Source: an uncultured Pontibacter sp. (GTDB lineage Bacteria > Bacteroidota > Bacteroidia > Cytophagales > Hymenobacteraceae). Taken from it: a stretch of DNA of 64,000 bases. Below are positions 34,976-42,796 of this stretch, one piece after another (positions within the stretch are counted from its first letter, which is position 1; every line of letters begins with the position of its first letter). The translations under genes were made by a program, and so were the position numbers. The notes below the pieces were generated by a model that had not been told where the DNA came from, ran no database searches, and saw only the letters and a program-made list of their open reading frames with translations. The stretch is from assembly GCF_947492645.1 (NCBI RefSeq), contig NZ_CANLMZ010000001.1, positions 372,001-436,000 on the forward strand, written 5' to 3'.

Positions 34976-35839
34976 ATGGAAGTTATAAAGCAGGTTAACA
35001 TCATCCGCGAAAAAATGCAGGCTCTTAGGTGTAGCGGCAAACGCATTGGCTTTGTCGCCACCATGGGAGCATTGCACGAAGGGCACCTACAACTGCTTCG
35101 CGCTTCTGCCAAAGAAAACGACATAACGGTCTGCAGTATTTTTGTTAACCCCACCCAATTTAATAACCCGGAAGATTATAAACTGTACCCTCGGACATCA
35201 GAGCAGGACATAGCGCTGTTAAAAACAGTTAACTGCGATTATCTTTTTGAACCTGATGCCTCGGAGATATACACACAACAGACGCTGCTGCAGTTTAGTT
35301 TCGGAGCGCTGGAGGCGGTTATGGAAGGCGAGCACCGGCCCGGCCACTTTAACGGGGTGGCAACTATTGTAAGCAAACTGTTTCATTACATAACACCGCA
35401 CCGCGCATACTTTGGTCAAAAAGATTTGCAGCAGGTGGCGGTGGTGCGGCAACTGGTGCAGGCGCTGAGCTTTGACCTGGAATTGATCTGCTTCCCTACA
35501 GTTCGTGAGCAGAACGGCCTGGCCATGTCGTCGCGGAACAAGCGCCTGACAGAGGAGCAGCGGCAGGTTGCCACAAACCTGTATAAAGTATTGCAACTGG
35601 CGGCAGGGAAGCTGCGAGAGAATTCTGTGCAAAGTATAAAACAAGAGGTCGCCGCATTCCTGCAGGATACAGGCCAAATAAAATTAGAGTATTTTGAGGT
35701 AGCACACCCCGATACGTTACAGCCCGTGCAAAACGTGCAGGAGGTAAAGGAGGTAAAGGAGGTGGCGCTATGCATTGCAGCCCACGTTGGCGAGGTGCGC
35801 CTGATAGACAATATGCTGGTGAATTTAAATGATGCCTGA
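34976..35839 (+). CDS. panC: Pantothenate synthetase
   Basis: 287 residues of the nucleotidylyl transferase fold. The HIGH-like motif is in VATMGALHEGHLQLLRASA (about 27-45), VNPTQFNNPEDYKLYPR follows, then EGEHRPGHFNGVATIVSKLF, FGQKDLQQ and MSSRNKRLTEEQR. It joins pantoate and beta-alanine with ATP to pantothenate. Near the C-terminus the DNA has a short tandem repeat (GAGGTAAAG units, 35746-35766) encoding VQEVKEVKEV, a place for slippage. panD follows 93 bp later and supplies the beta-alanine. Confidence 0.96.
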   Translation: MEVIKQVNIIREKMQALRCSGKRIGFVATMGALHEGHLQLLRASAKENDITVCSIFVNPTQFNNPEDYKLYPRTSEQDIALLKTVNCDYLFEPDASEIYTQQTLLQFSFGALEAVMEGEHRPGHFNGVATIVSKLFHYITPHRAYFGQKDLQQVAVVRQLVQALSFDLELICFPTVREQNGLAMSSRNKRLTEEQRQVATNLYKVLQLAAGKLRENSVQSIKQEVAAFLQDTGQIKLEYFEVAHPDTLQPVQNVQEVKEVKEVALCIAAHVGEVRLIDNMLVNLNDA

Positions 35840-35903
35840 TTTGTTTGGCAAAAGTATAGGCTACACTACTTCATGTTTGGTAGTTAATCTGCAGGCAATT
35901 ATC

Positions 35904-35911
35904 TAACTTTG
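35904..35911 (+). promoter_or_regulatory. Candidate -7 box of panD
   Basis: TAACTTTG, an exact TAnnTTTG, lies 22 bp before the panD ATG. TTG at 35877-35879 is 24 bp upstream, a long spacing. Confidence 0.4.
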
Positions 35912-35932
35912 CGCTTTATTACAAAATACACC

Positions 35933-36280
35933 ATGTATATTGAGGTTTTAAAATCAAAAATCCACCGTTGTAAGGTAACACAGGCCGAACTGCATTATGT
36001 TGGCAGCATAACTATCGATGAAGACCTGATGGATGCGGCAAATGTTGTGGAAAATGAAAAAGTACAGATCGTAAATATCAATAACGGCGAGCGTTTTGAG
36101 ACTTACGTGATCAAGGGCGAGCGCGGAACAGGTACGGTTTGCCTTAATGGCCCTGCGGCCCGCAAAGTACAGGTGGGCGATATTGTGATCGTTATATCAT
36201 ACTGCAGCATAAAATTTGAAGACGCAAAAAATCATACGCCGACACTTGTTTTCCCTGATCAGCATAACCGCCTGGTATAA
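35933..36280 (+). CDS. panD: Aspartate 1-decarboxylase
   Basis: I start at ATG 35933 ([20 protein letters not shown]); the upstream in-frame start would overlap the -7 box. 115 residues, the usual size. The self-processing site is YVGSITID (Gly-Ser near residues 24-25, where the Ser becomes the pyruvoyl group). [17 protein letters not shown] and [21 protein letters not shown] complete the family. It makes beta-alanine for panC. It is followed 10 bp later by a membrane protein gene. Confidence 0.96.
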   Translation: MYIEVLKSKIHRCKVTQAELHYVGSITIDEDLMDAANVVENEKVQIVNINNGERFETYVIKGERGTGTVCLNGPAARKVQVGDIVIVISYCSIKFEDAKNHTPTLVFPDQHNRLV

Positions 36281-36289
36281 ATCCCGCGC

Positions 36290-37324
36290 ATGAAAAAGCT
36301 GCTCTCCCTTCTGAAATACATACTACTTCTGGGCGTATCTGCATTGTTAATGTGGTATGCACTTAAAGAGCTTGATTTTCAGAAAATGTGGGACGAGCTA
36401 AAGAATACCAATTATTCCTGGATTGGCTTGTCGCTGATGATGGGTGTGGCTGCTTATGTAAGTCGTGCTTACCGCTGGCAGATGCAGATAAAGCCTACAG
36501 GCCACAATCCTTCGTTGTTGCGTACATACCGCGCCATGATGATTGGCTACCTGGCTAACCTGGTGCTGCCACGCATGGGCGAGGTGGTGCGGTGCACACT
36601 TTTAAAGCGATCTGATAATGTGCCTGTAAATACAGGTTTCGGAACGGTGATAGCCGAGCGTTTTATAGATATGGTTATGCTTTTAGCAGCTATCGGATTA
36701 ACATTTCTGGTAGAGTTTAACCGTATCCGCGATTTCTTCCTAAATCTTTTCTCAGATAAGTATACCGGCCTGGAGCAGACCATGAATTCTCTGTATTGGG
36801 TATTCTGGGTAATGTTGGGCGCTGCTGTGGTAATGCTTTTTATAATCCTAAAATACCTTAGCCGCCTGCGGCAGAACACATACTTCCAGAAGGCAGTAAG
36901 CTTTGTAAAAGGTATGCTGCAAGGTGTTTTCAGTATAACTAAGCTTGATAACCAACCAGCCTTCTGGGGGCATACTATCTTTGTATGGCTAATGTATTAT
37001 GCCATGAGTACGGTAGTGTTTTTCGCTATTCCGGCCACTAGTGAGCTAGGTTGGGGGGCTGGCCTTTCTGTGTTAGTGATAGGTAGTTTAGGAATGGCTG
37101 CGCCTGTACAGGGTGGGGTAGGAGTATACCATCTGCTCGTGCAGGCTACTTTACTATTATATGGCGTCCCTAAAGAGGCTGGAATGGCTTATGCTTTGTT
37201 GGCGCATACTTCGCAAACACTTTTAGTCGTTGTGATGGGAGTTATCAGCTTTATCTCTAGTATGGTGTACCGCCCTGAAACTTTAGCTGTAGAAGAAACC
37301 AGATCGATCCATGAACTCAAGTAA
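36290..37324 (+). CDS. Lysylphosphatidylglycerol synthase TM region/UPF0104 flippase-like protein
   Basis: 344 residues with about eight transmembrane helices. Family marks are YVSRAYRWQMQIKPTG, YRAMMIGYLANLVLPRMGEVVRC and VIAERFIDMVMLLAAIGL, then GSLGMAAPVQGGVGVYHLLVQATLLL. These belong to the membrane half of MprF/AglD-like proteins, which flip lipids, without the soluble synthase part. The substrate is unknown. It overlaps rfaE2 by 14 bp, which hints at a lipid or lipopolysaccharide role. Confidence 0.88.
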   Translation: MKKLLSLLKYILLLGVSALLMWYALKELDFQKMWDELKNTNYSWIGLSLMMGVAAYVSRAYRWQMQIKPTGHNPSLLRTYRAMMIGYLANLVLPRMGEVVRCTLLKRSDNVPVNTGFGTVIAERFIDMVMLLAAIGLTFLVEFNRIRDFFLNLFSDKYTGLEQTMNSLYWVFWVMLGAAVVMLFIILKYLSRLRQNTYFQKAVSFVKGMLQGVFSITKLDNQPAFWGHTIFVWLMYYAMSTVVFFAIPATSELGWGAGLSVLVIGSLGMAAPVQGGVGVYHLLVQATLLLYGVPKEAGMAYALLAHTSQTLLVVVMGVISFISSMVYRPETLAVEETRSIHELK

Positions 37325-37802
37325 CAAGATATATACGCTTCCGCAGCTGCAGGAACGTTTACAGGAATGGCGCGCACAAGGCCAGAAAATTGTTTTCACC
37401 AATGGTTGCTTCGACCTGCTGCATCTGGGCCATGTGGATTACCTTGAAAAAGCACGACAACTTGGCGATAAACTGGTACTTGGGCTTAATACTGATGCGT
37501 CAATTAGCCGTATAAAAGGGCCAACCCGTCCGCTTCAGGACGAAATGTCACGTGCGCGTATAATGGCATCGCTTTTGTTTATAGATGCAGTAGTGCTTTT
37601 TAACGATGAAACTCCGCTCGAATTAATCAAAGCTGTACAGCCAGATGTACTGGTGAAAGGCGACGATTATGCGGTGGAGCAGATTGTGGGGCACGAGGTA
37701 GTGCAAGCCAATGGCGGAAAGGTAGAAACAGTTCCGCTTGTTAAAGGTTATTCTACTACCAATATTGTAAACAAAATAGAAAAGCAGTTAAACTCTAAAT
37801 AG
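37311..37802 (+). CDS. rfaE2: D-glycero-beta-D-manno-heptose 1-phosphate adenylyltransferase
   Basis: 163 residues. Nucleotidyl transferase motif FTNGCFDLLHLGHVDYLEKA with HLGH (about 36-39), then LVLGLNTDASISRIKGPTRP and the family end VPLVKGYSTTNIVNKI. It makes ADP-heptose for the lipopolysaccharide core. The kinase half (RfaE1) is a separate protein in many Bacteroidota and is not seen here. The start overlaps the previous gene by 14 bp. Confidence 0.94.
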   Translation: MNSSNKIYTLPQLQERLQEWRAQGQKIVFTNGCFDLLHLGHVDYLEKARQLGDKLVLGLNTDASISRIKGPTRPLQDEMSRARIMASLLFIDAVVLFNDETPLELIKAVQPDVLVKGDDYAVEQIVGHEVVQANGGKVETVPLVKGYSTTNIVNKIEKQLNSK

Positions 37803-37817
37803 AACACAAGTATAGCT

Positions 37818-38498
37818 ATGGCTGGAATATATTTAATAGGTATTTTATTTATGCTGATAAGCTGGCTGGTTAGTGCCCGCTTAAAGAGCAAATTCAAAGA
37901 GTACTCTCAAACACCTTTAAGCTCGGGCCTGAGTGGCCGCGAAGTAGCCGAAATGATGCTCCGTGATAATGGAATCACAGATGTAAAAGTAATGTCGGTT
38001 GCAGGCCGTTTAACAGACCATTATAACCCTGCAGATAAAACGGTAAACCTAAGCGAGTATGTATATGAGGCACGAAGTGCTGCCGCTGCTGCAGTAGCAG
38101 CACACGAATGTGGTCACGCGGTGCAGCACGCACAGGCTTATACTTTCCTTAAGTTCCGTTCTGCTATGGTGCCTGCATTAAGTATAGCCTCCCGTTATAT
38201 GCAATGGATTATACTTATCGGTATCCTGATGCTGCAGACCACGGCATTGCCACTTACAATAGGTGTTGTACTGTTCGCTTTAACCACAGTTTTTAGCTTT
38301 GTGACGCTGCCGGTAGAGTTTGATGCCAGTAAGCGTGCTTTAGCCTGGATAGACCAAAGAGGAATTGTTACAAGGCAAGAGCATGGCATGGCAAAAGATG
38401 CACTTAAGTGGGCGGCCTTAACGTATGTGGTTGCAGCGCTTGGTTCTTTAGCAACGCTATTGTATTACATATCACTATTAATGGGCCGACGCGACTAG
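37818..38498 (+). CDS. Membrane zinc metallopeptidase (YugP family)
   Basis: 226 residues with a first helix (about 2-20), the zinc motif HECGHAVQHAQAYTFLKFRS (HExxH near residue 95), and at least three more helices. SGREVAEMMLRDNGITDVKV near residue 40 and FVTLPVEFDASKRALAWID are hallmarks of the YugP/DUF neutral zinc peptidase family. It is an inner membrane protein of unknown substrate. It is 15 bp from rfaE2 and followed by a terminator. Confidence 0.92.
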   Translation: MAGIYLIGILFMLISWLVSARLKSKFKEYSQTPLSSGLSGREVAEMMLRDNGITDVKVMSVAGRLTDHYNPADKTVNLSEYVYEARSAAAAAVAAHECGHAVQHAQAYTFLKFRSAMVPALSIASRYMQWIILIGILMLQTTALPLTIGVVLFALTTVFSFVTLPVEFDASKRALAWIDQRGIVTRQEHGMAKDALKWAALTYVVAALGSLATLLYYISLLMGRRD

Positions 38499-38526
38499 AT
38501 TGAATGCTCATGCAAAGCTATAATAG

Positions 38527-38570
38527 ATACAAACGCCGCCTGTATGTAAGTACAGACGGCGTTTGTATTT
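38527..38570 (+). terminator. Intrinsic terminator after the zinc peptidase gene
   Basis: ATACAAACGCCG (38527-38538) pairs with CGGCGTTTGTAT (38557-38568); the stem continues with CTGTA/TACAG past one mismatch. A short T run follows. Confidence 0.85.
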
Positions 38571-38674
38571 AAGGATGTTGGTGTTTAGTAACCAGAGATA
38601 TCAAAATCAAAGTATAATTATTCGGCTCGCATAACATAATTCCTGTTTCGCTTATATAATTGTACTATATTTTA

Positions 38675-38682
38675 TAATTTTG
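38675..38682 (+). promoter_or_regulatory. Candidate -7 box of the acyl-CoA dehydrogenase gene
   Basis: TAATTTTG is an exact TAnnTTTG, 46 bp before the ATG at 38728. No TTG at the usual spacing; TTTC at 38646 is the nearest similar sequence. Confidence 0.45.
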
Positions 38683-38727
38683 TACCCGTAAAATATTATT
38701 TCAACAGATTCATTTATATATACAAGT

Positions 38728-39867
38728 ATGAATTTTCAATTAACAGAAGAGCATCTGGCAGTACAGGCTGCTGCACGTGAATTTGCACAAACAGAGTTAT
38801 TGCCTGGCGTTATAGAGCGCGACGAACTTCAGAAGTTTCCGGCTGAGCAGATCAAGAAAATGGGCGAGCTTGGCTTTATGGGGATGATGGTTGATCCGAA
38901 GTATAATGGCGGCGGTATGGACACTATCTCTTACGTGCTGGCCATGGAAGAGATCTCTAAAGTAGATGCTTCTGCTTCTGTTGTAATGTCTGTAAACAAC
39001 TCGCTTGTATGCTGGGGCCTTGAGAAGTATGGTAACGAAGAGCAAAAACAGAAATACTTAACAAAATTAGCTACAGGCGAAATTATCGGTGCATTCTGCT
39101 TATCTGAGCCAGAGGCAGGTTCTGATGCCACTTCGCAGCGCACAACTGCCGAAGACAAAGGTGATTATTACCTGCTGAACGGTACAAAAAACTGGATCAC
39201 CAACGGTAGTACAGCTTCTGTATACATCGTGATTGCACAAACAGATGTGGCCAAAGGTCACCGTGGCATTAATGCACTTATTGTAGAGCGTGGCATGGAA
39301 GGCTTTGAGATCGGACCTAAAGAAAATAAGTTGGGTATCCGTGGTTCTGACACACACTCGCTAATGTTTACCGATGTTAAGGTGCCAAAAGAGAACCGCA
39401 TCGGAGAAGACGGCTTTGGCTTTAAATTTGCCATGTCTACGTTGGCGGGTGGCCGTATTGGTATTGCTTCGCAGGCATTGGGTATAGCTTCTGGCGCTTA
39501 CGAGCTGGCAGTTAAATATTCTAAAGAGCGCAAGGCGTTTGGTGTGGAGATCGCAAAGCATCAGGCTATCCAGTTTAAGCTGGCTGATATGGCGACAAAC
39601 ATTGAGGCTGCTCGCTTGTTGTGCCTCCAGGCTGCACACGATAAAGACACGCATGCAGACTATGGCAAATCAGGTGCAATGGCGAAGCTTTTTGCATCAA
39701 AAGTAGCAATGGAAACAACTGTAGAGGCGGTACAAGTTCATGGCGGTTACGGTTTCGTGAAAGAATACCATGTAGAGCGTTTAATGCGTGATGCAAAAAT
39801 TACACAAATTTACGAGGGTACTTCTGAGATACAGAAAATAGTAATTTCAAGAGAACTGCTTAAATAA
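38728..39867 (+). CDS. Acyl-CoA dehydrogenase (short/medium/branched-chain type)
   Basis: 379 residues, typical of the SCAD/MCAD/isovaleryl group. FAD and substrate motifs: CLSEPEAGSDATSQRTTAED, YLLNGTKNWITNG, KENKLGIRGSDTHSLMFTDV, KERKAFGVEIAKHQAIQFKLADM, and the catalytic region RDAKITQIYEGTSEIQKIVI with the active-site Glu near residue 363. It oxidises acyl-CoA to enoyl-CoA and passes electrons to ETF. The exact chain length is not readable. With thiolase at 52 kb, leucine dehydrogenase at 62 kb and the Fe-S oxidoreductase at 44 kb it fits fatty or branched-chain acid breakdown. Confidence 0.95.
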   Translation: MNFQLTEEHLAVQAAAREFAQTELLPGVIERDELQKFPAEQIKKMGELGFMGMMVDPKYNGGGMDTISYVLAMEEISKVDASASVVMSVNNSLVCWGLEKYGNEEQKQKYLTKLATGEIIGAFCLSEPEAGSDATSQRTTAEDKGDYYLLNGTKNWITNGSTASVYIVIAQTDVAKGHRGINALIVERGMEGFEIGPKENKLGIRGSDTHSLMFTDVKVPKENRIGEDGFGFKFAMSTLAGGRIGIASQALGIASGAYELAVKYSKERKAFGVEIAKHQAIQFKLADMATNIEAARLLCLQAAHDKDTHADYGKSGAMAKLFASKVAMETTVEAVQVHGGYGFVKEYHVERLMRDAKITQIYEGTSEIQKIVISRELLK

Positions 39868-40027
39868 ATATAGCCTTAAAACATTGTTTCCATGCTGTTT
39901 AAGCTAAGAATAGGGTTTCCTGAATTAAAATTAAATTTTTAAATATAATTTGAATTTTATAAAGATTAATCTTAGCTTTAGGCCATAATTAAAGGGTTTA
40001 TAGTATAAAAGTTAGTTGGTAACACAC

Positions 40028-40954
40028 ATGGAAGATTACAATAAAATTATTGAATCGCTTGGGGTGCGGTTCATTAAAGCTAAGAATCTGGTGTTGCAGC
40101 AACCATTTACGGTTCGCAACGCCTACGATGTAGGCAATAACTTAATCCTGCTTCATAAAGGTAGCATCTTCTTTGGGGATGAAGAGCAAATGGTTGAAGA
40201 GGGAGAGTTGTTGTTTATACCTGGTGGCCGCAGCACGAAAGTGACTTACGGTCCTGCAGGAGAAGGAAAGACAATCTCTAACGATGATCTGATCACCAAT
40301 AAAGAGAAGTTCTTTAAAAACAACAACGATCTTGATTTGATCGGCGATGCAGAAGAGAGCCACAGCTTTGTGAGCTTTGAGGCAAAAGTTTTTGACTCGG
40401 TTAACTTCTTCGCATCTCTAGATTTGCCAGCGTTCCTTATCTCAAACAACAACAAGTTAGCTAACCTGGTTATCAAAGTTGTAGAAGAGAGCATGCAGGA
40501 GCTGCCAGGTAAAGAGCGTTTGATTAACATTTACACAGAGAACATTGTAGTAGAGATTGTTCGCCATATTCTGCGCAACAGAATGTTTGTGGAGCAGTTG
40601 GCTACAAACAGTACATACTTCAAGGACCCTCGCCTTATCGACCTGTTCAACTACATTAAGGAGAATCTGGGCGGCGACTTGTCCAACAAAGTGCTTTCAA
40701 ACGTGGCAAACGTATCTGAGGATTATGTAGGCCAGTACTTTAAAATGCTGACGGGCATCAACCCACAGGATTACATTGAGTACCAGCGTATGGAGCGTGC
40801 GGTGTTCCTGCTTAGAACAACTAAGAAAAGCATCCGTGAGATTGGTAAAGAAGTTGGTTATAAAGATACCGCTTACTTCTGCCGTCGCTTTAAGATGATG
40901 TTTGGTATACCTGCCGGTAAAATGCGTCGTCGCGAATCAGCGATGAACATCTAA
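40028..40954 (+). CDS. AraC-family transcriptional regulator
   Basis: 308 residues from ATG 40028; an in-frame TTG lies 12 bp upstream. The N-terminal part is a cupin-like sensing domain (GNNLILLHKGSIFFGDEEQM, EEGELLFIPGGRSTKVTYG). The C-terminal double helix-turn-helix (about 205-300) has LSNKVLSNVANVSEDYVGQY, FKMLTGINPQDYIEYQRMER and IREIGKEVGYKDTAYFCRRF. It is separated from the acyl-CoA dehydrogenase gene by 160 bp and might control it, but the ligand is unknown. Its last 18 bp overlap the 3' end of the convergent GGGP synthase gene, and its terminator lies inside that gene. Confidence 0.92.
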   Translation: MEDYNKIIESLGVRFIKAKNLVLQQPFTVRNAYDVGNNLILLHKGSIFFGDEEQMVEEGELLFIPGGRSTKVTYGPAGEGKTISNDDLITNKEKFFKNNNDLDLIGDAEESHSFVSFEAKVFDSVNFFASLDLPAFLISNNNKLANLVIKVVEESMQELPGKERLINIYTENIVVEIVRHILRNRMFVEQLATNSTYFKDPRLIDLFNYIKENLGGDLSNKVLSNVANVSEDYVGQYFKMLTGINPQDYIEYQRMERAVFLLRTTKKSIREIGKEVGYKDTAYFCRRFKMMFGIPAGKMRRRESAMNI

Positions 40955-41698
40955 GGCAACGTTATACGAAGCGATAAGATTAGAAACCTCGGCCAAAAAG
41001 CCGGGGTTTTTTTCTATATGGTTACCTACCACAATTACGTCTGCACCTGCATCTAAAGCTGCTTTTGCTTTTTGACTGGTGTTGATACCACCTCCCACAA
41101 TAACAGGCGCATCAACGGCCTCGCGTACAGCCGCTATCATCTCAGACGAAACAGGCTCTTTTGCTCCGCTGCCACCATCCAGGTACATATACTTTAAACC
41201 AAGCATCTCGCCGGCCATGGCGGTGCAAGCGGCTATCGCTGGTTTATCATGGGGGATGGGGGTGGTGCCGCTCATGTATGATGCAGTTGTTTGTCGGCCG
41301 GTATCCACGAGCATATAACCGGTAGGATAAATATTTAACTGGCTGGCTTTAAGTATGGGCGCTGAAATAACATGTTGCCCGATTAAAAACTCTGGGTTAC
41401 GGCCAGAAATGAGGGATAGAAGCAGGATGCCGTCAGCTTGGTTATCAATGTGCAGGCTGCTGCTCGGGAAAAGTATAACTGGAATATCGCTGTTCTCTTT
41501 TATGAGTTGGATAATGGCAGCTTGGTTTTTGGATGTGATCAGGCTGCCTCCTACAAAAAAGAAATCAACCTGATGTGTTTCGCTTAAAGAGAGCAGATTC
41601 AGGCAGGAAGCCTCATTGAGGTTGTCTGGGTCTAGCAGTACGGCAAAGTGTTTCCTGCCTGATATATGCTTTTTTGGGCGAAGGTTTTTAAATGGCAT
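40937..41698 (-). CDS. Geranylgeranylglyceryl/heptaprenylglyceryl phosphate synthase (PcrB-like)
   Basis: 253 residues from ATG 41698 (MPFKNLRPKK); a TTG 15 bp upstream is the alternative. TIM-barrel motifs are FAVLLDPDNLNE (about residue 19), FFFVGGSLIT, YPTGYMLVDTGRQT, LKYMYLDGGSGAKEPVS and APVIVGGGINTSQKAKAALDAGADVIVVGN. The enzyme attaches a prenyl chain to glycerol-1-phosphate, the archaeal lipid backbone; bacterial group II members occur in Bacteroidota. It ends inside the AraC gene (18 bp overlap) and holds that gene's terminator. Confidence 0.92.
   Translation of the reverse strand: MPFKNLRPKKHISGRKHFAVLLDPDNLNEASCLNLLSLSETHQVDFFFVGGSLITSKNQAAIIQLIKENSDIPVILFPSSSLHIDNQADGILLLSLISGRNPEFLIGQHVISAPILKASQLNIYPTGYMLVDTGRQTTASYMSGTTPIPHDKPAIAACTAMAGEMLGLKYMYLDGGSGAKEPVSSEMIAAVREAVDAPVIVGGGINTSQKAKAALDAGADVIVVGNHIEKNPGFLAEVSNLIASYNVALDVHR
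40985..41013 (+). terminator. araC terminator inside the GGGP synthase coding sequence
   Basis: AACCTCGGC (40985-40993), loop CAAAAA, GCCGGGGTT (41000-41008) with one G-T wobble, then TTTTTTT. It stops the plus-strand regulator transcript 31 bp after its stop codon while the DNA codes for protein on the other strand. Confidence 0.8.
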
Positions 41699-42263
41699 CC
41701 TCTTTTGGAACAATAATCTCAGTTGTCTCTACTACAGTTACCTCTTCTACAGGTCTTGCTGCAATATCGTCATTTTCGGAGATACTATTCAGATGGTCGC
41801 TAACCTTTTTCGTGATGTACATCATTAGCAAAGCTGCTGCCTGAGAGGTAATAACCTTCACCACACTTGAGCTGAGCATGCCTTTCGATTCATTTTCAGC
41901 TTCATGAGTGTTATGCTGGGCATGTGGCATGCGCTCAGAAGATAAGGTATATTCATCTTCATGCTCATGCACAAGAGAGTTGTAATCGCTTACGCCTGCC
42001 ATTACGGGAACGCCGGCAGCATCATGGGATCTTGTTTTCTTCTTTGGCTTTTTAGCTTTTTTTTTGCTGCTGCCCCCGATCATGCGCTTTAACAGATAGC
42101 CTGCCAGCAATACGCCGCCTGCCATGGCTACTTTTTTACCAATCTCCTGGCTTTGGGCCTTAATGTTGTCCACGTCTCCCATCAGCGCATTTCTGTACTC
42201 GTCTTTTTGCCGCTCCAAGAAATCCCGCTCGTTATCAAACAACGGGTTCGATAGTTCACTCAT
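41688..42263 (-). CDS. Unknown membrane-associated protein paired with the holin-like gene
   Basis: 191 residues. A charged N-terminus, a short hydrophobic stretch (VAMAGGVLLAGYLLKRMIGG, about 46-65), a lysine-rich segment (KKKAKKPKKKTRSHD), a histidine/glutamate-rich loop and a second hydrophobic stretch near 138-158 (VVKVITSQAAALLMMYITKKV). No family is recognised; the plan resembles YtxH/YqjD-like or holin-associated proteins. Its start overlaps the stop of the holin-like gene by 4 bp, so the two are translationally coupled, and its 3' end runs 11 bp into the GGGP synthase gene start. Confidence 0.7.
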   Translation of the reverse strand: MSELSNPLFDNERDFLERQKDEYRNALMGDVDNIKAQSQEIGKKVAMAGGVLLAGYLLKRMIGGSSKKKAKKPKKKTRSHDAAGVPVMAGVSDYNSLVHEHEDEYTLSSERMPHAQHNTHEAENESKGMLSSSVVKVITSQAAALLMMYITKKVSDHLNSISENDDIAARPVEEVTVVETTEIIVPKEDAI

Positions 42264-42640
42264 ATGCTTTTCTCTCTTTTATCAGATTTATAAATCGTAT
42301 TATTCAAAGATTTGTCAGCGATGTCGCTAAATACTTTTTTATCAAGGCCAACTATTAGCACTACCAATAATATTACGTAGAATAGTGCTACAATGCCAAA
42401 ACCCCAGAAGGAGCTATCCAGAAGGTGGTTTAACAGCAGTCCTAAAAAAATACTAACGAATATTAAACACATAAACCCAACTAATCCAAGCAAAACAGCA
42501 TGTATCGTATTTACTAGCGCAGCTTTTAGTTTTTCTTGTATTTCTAATCGTATGATATCTATACGGGTATCAATGTAACCCATAAGATTCTCCATAATAT
42601 TAGTGCTTTTTTCGCGTGTACCGTTATCAGGAATAGTCAT
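42260..42640 (-). CDS. Phage-holin-family (PF07332-like) membrane protein
   Basis: 126 residues with two strong helices (about 48-70, AVLLGLVGFMCLIFVSIFLGLLL, and 78-98). The N-terminal amphipathic stretch LMGYIDTRIDIIRLEIQEKL is typical of the holin-X/YqjE superfamily. Despite the name, these chromosomal genes are not part of a prophage; they are usually envelope-stress or ribosome/membrane associated. The next gene overlaps by 4 bp. Confidence 0.8.
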   Translation of the reverse strand: MTIPDNGTREKSTNIMENLMGYIDTRIDIIRLEIQEKLKAALVNTIHAVLLGLVGFMCLIFVSIFLGLLLNHLLDSSFWGFGIVALFYVILLVVLIVGLDKKVFSDIADKSLNNTIYKSDKREKSI

Positions 42641-42796
42641 AGTTTTTATAGCTTTTTTTGTTGCTTTTACTGTATACGTGGGTAGGTGTAAAAATTTACG
42701 CTAAGTATGGCAGAATGTAAGTGTAGTACGGTATTTGGTGTATATTGTCTGTTTCTAGGTTAATTTAGCAACAATATTTTTTAAGATTCTGGTTTT

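Noticed and set aside
42260..42640. Prophage because of the holin family name
   Set aside because: No integrase, capsid, tail or lysis partner is near, and the neighbours are housekeeping genes.
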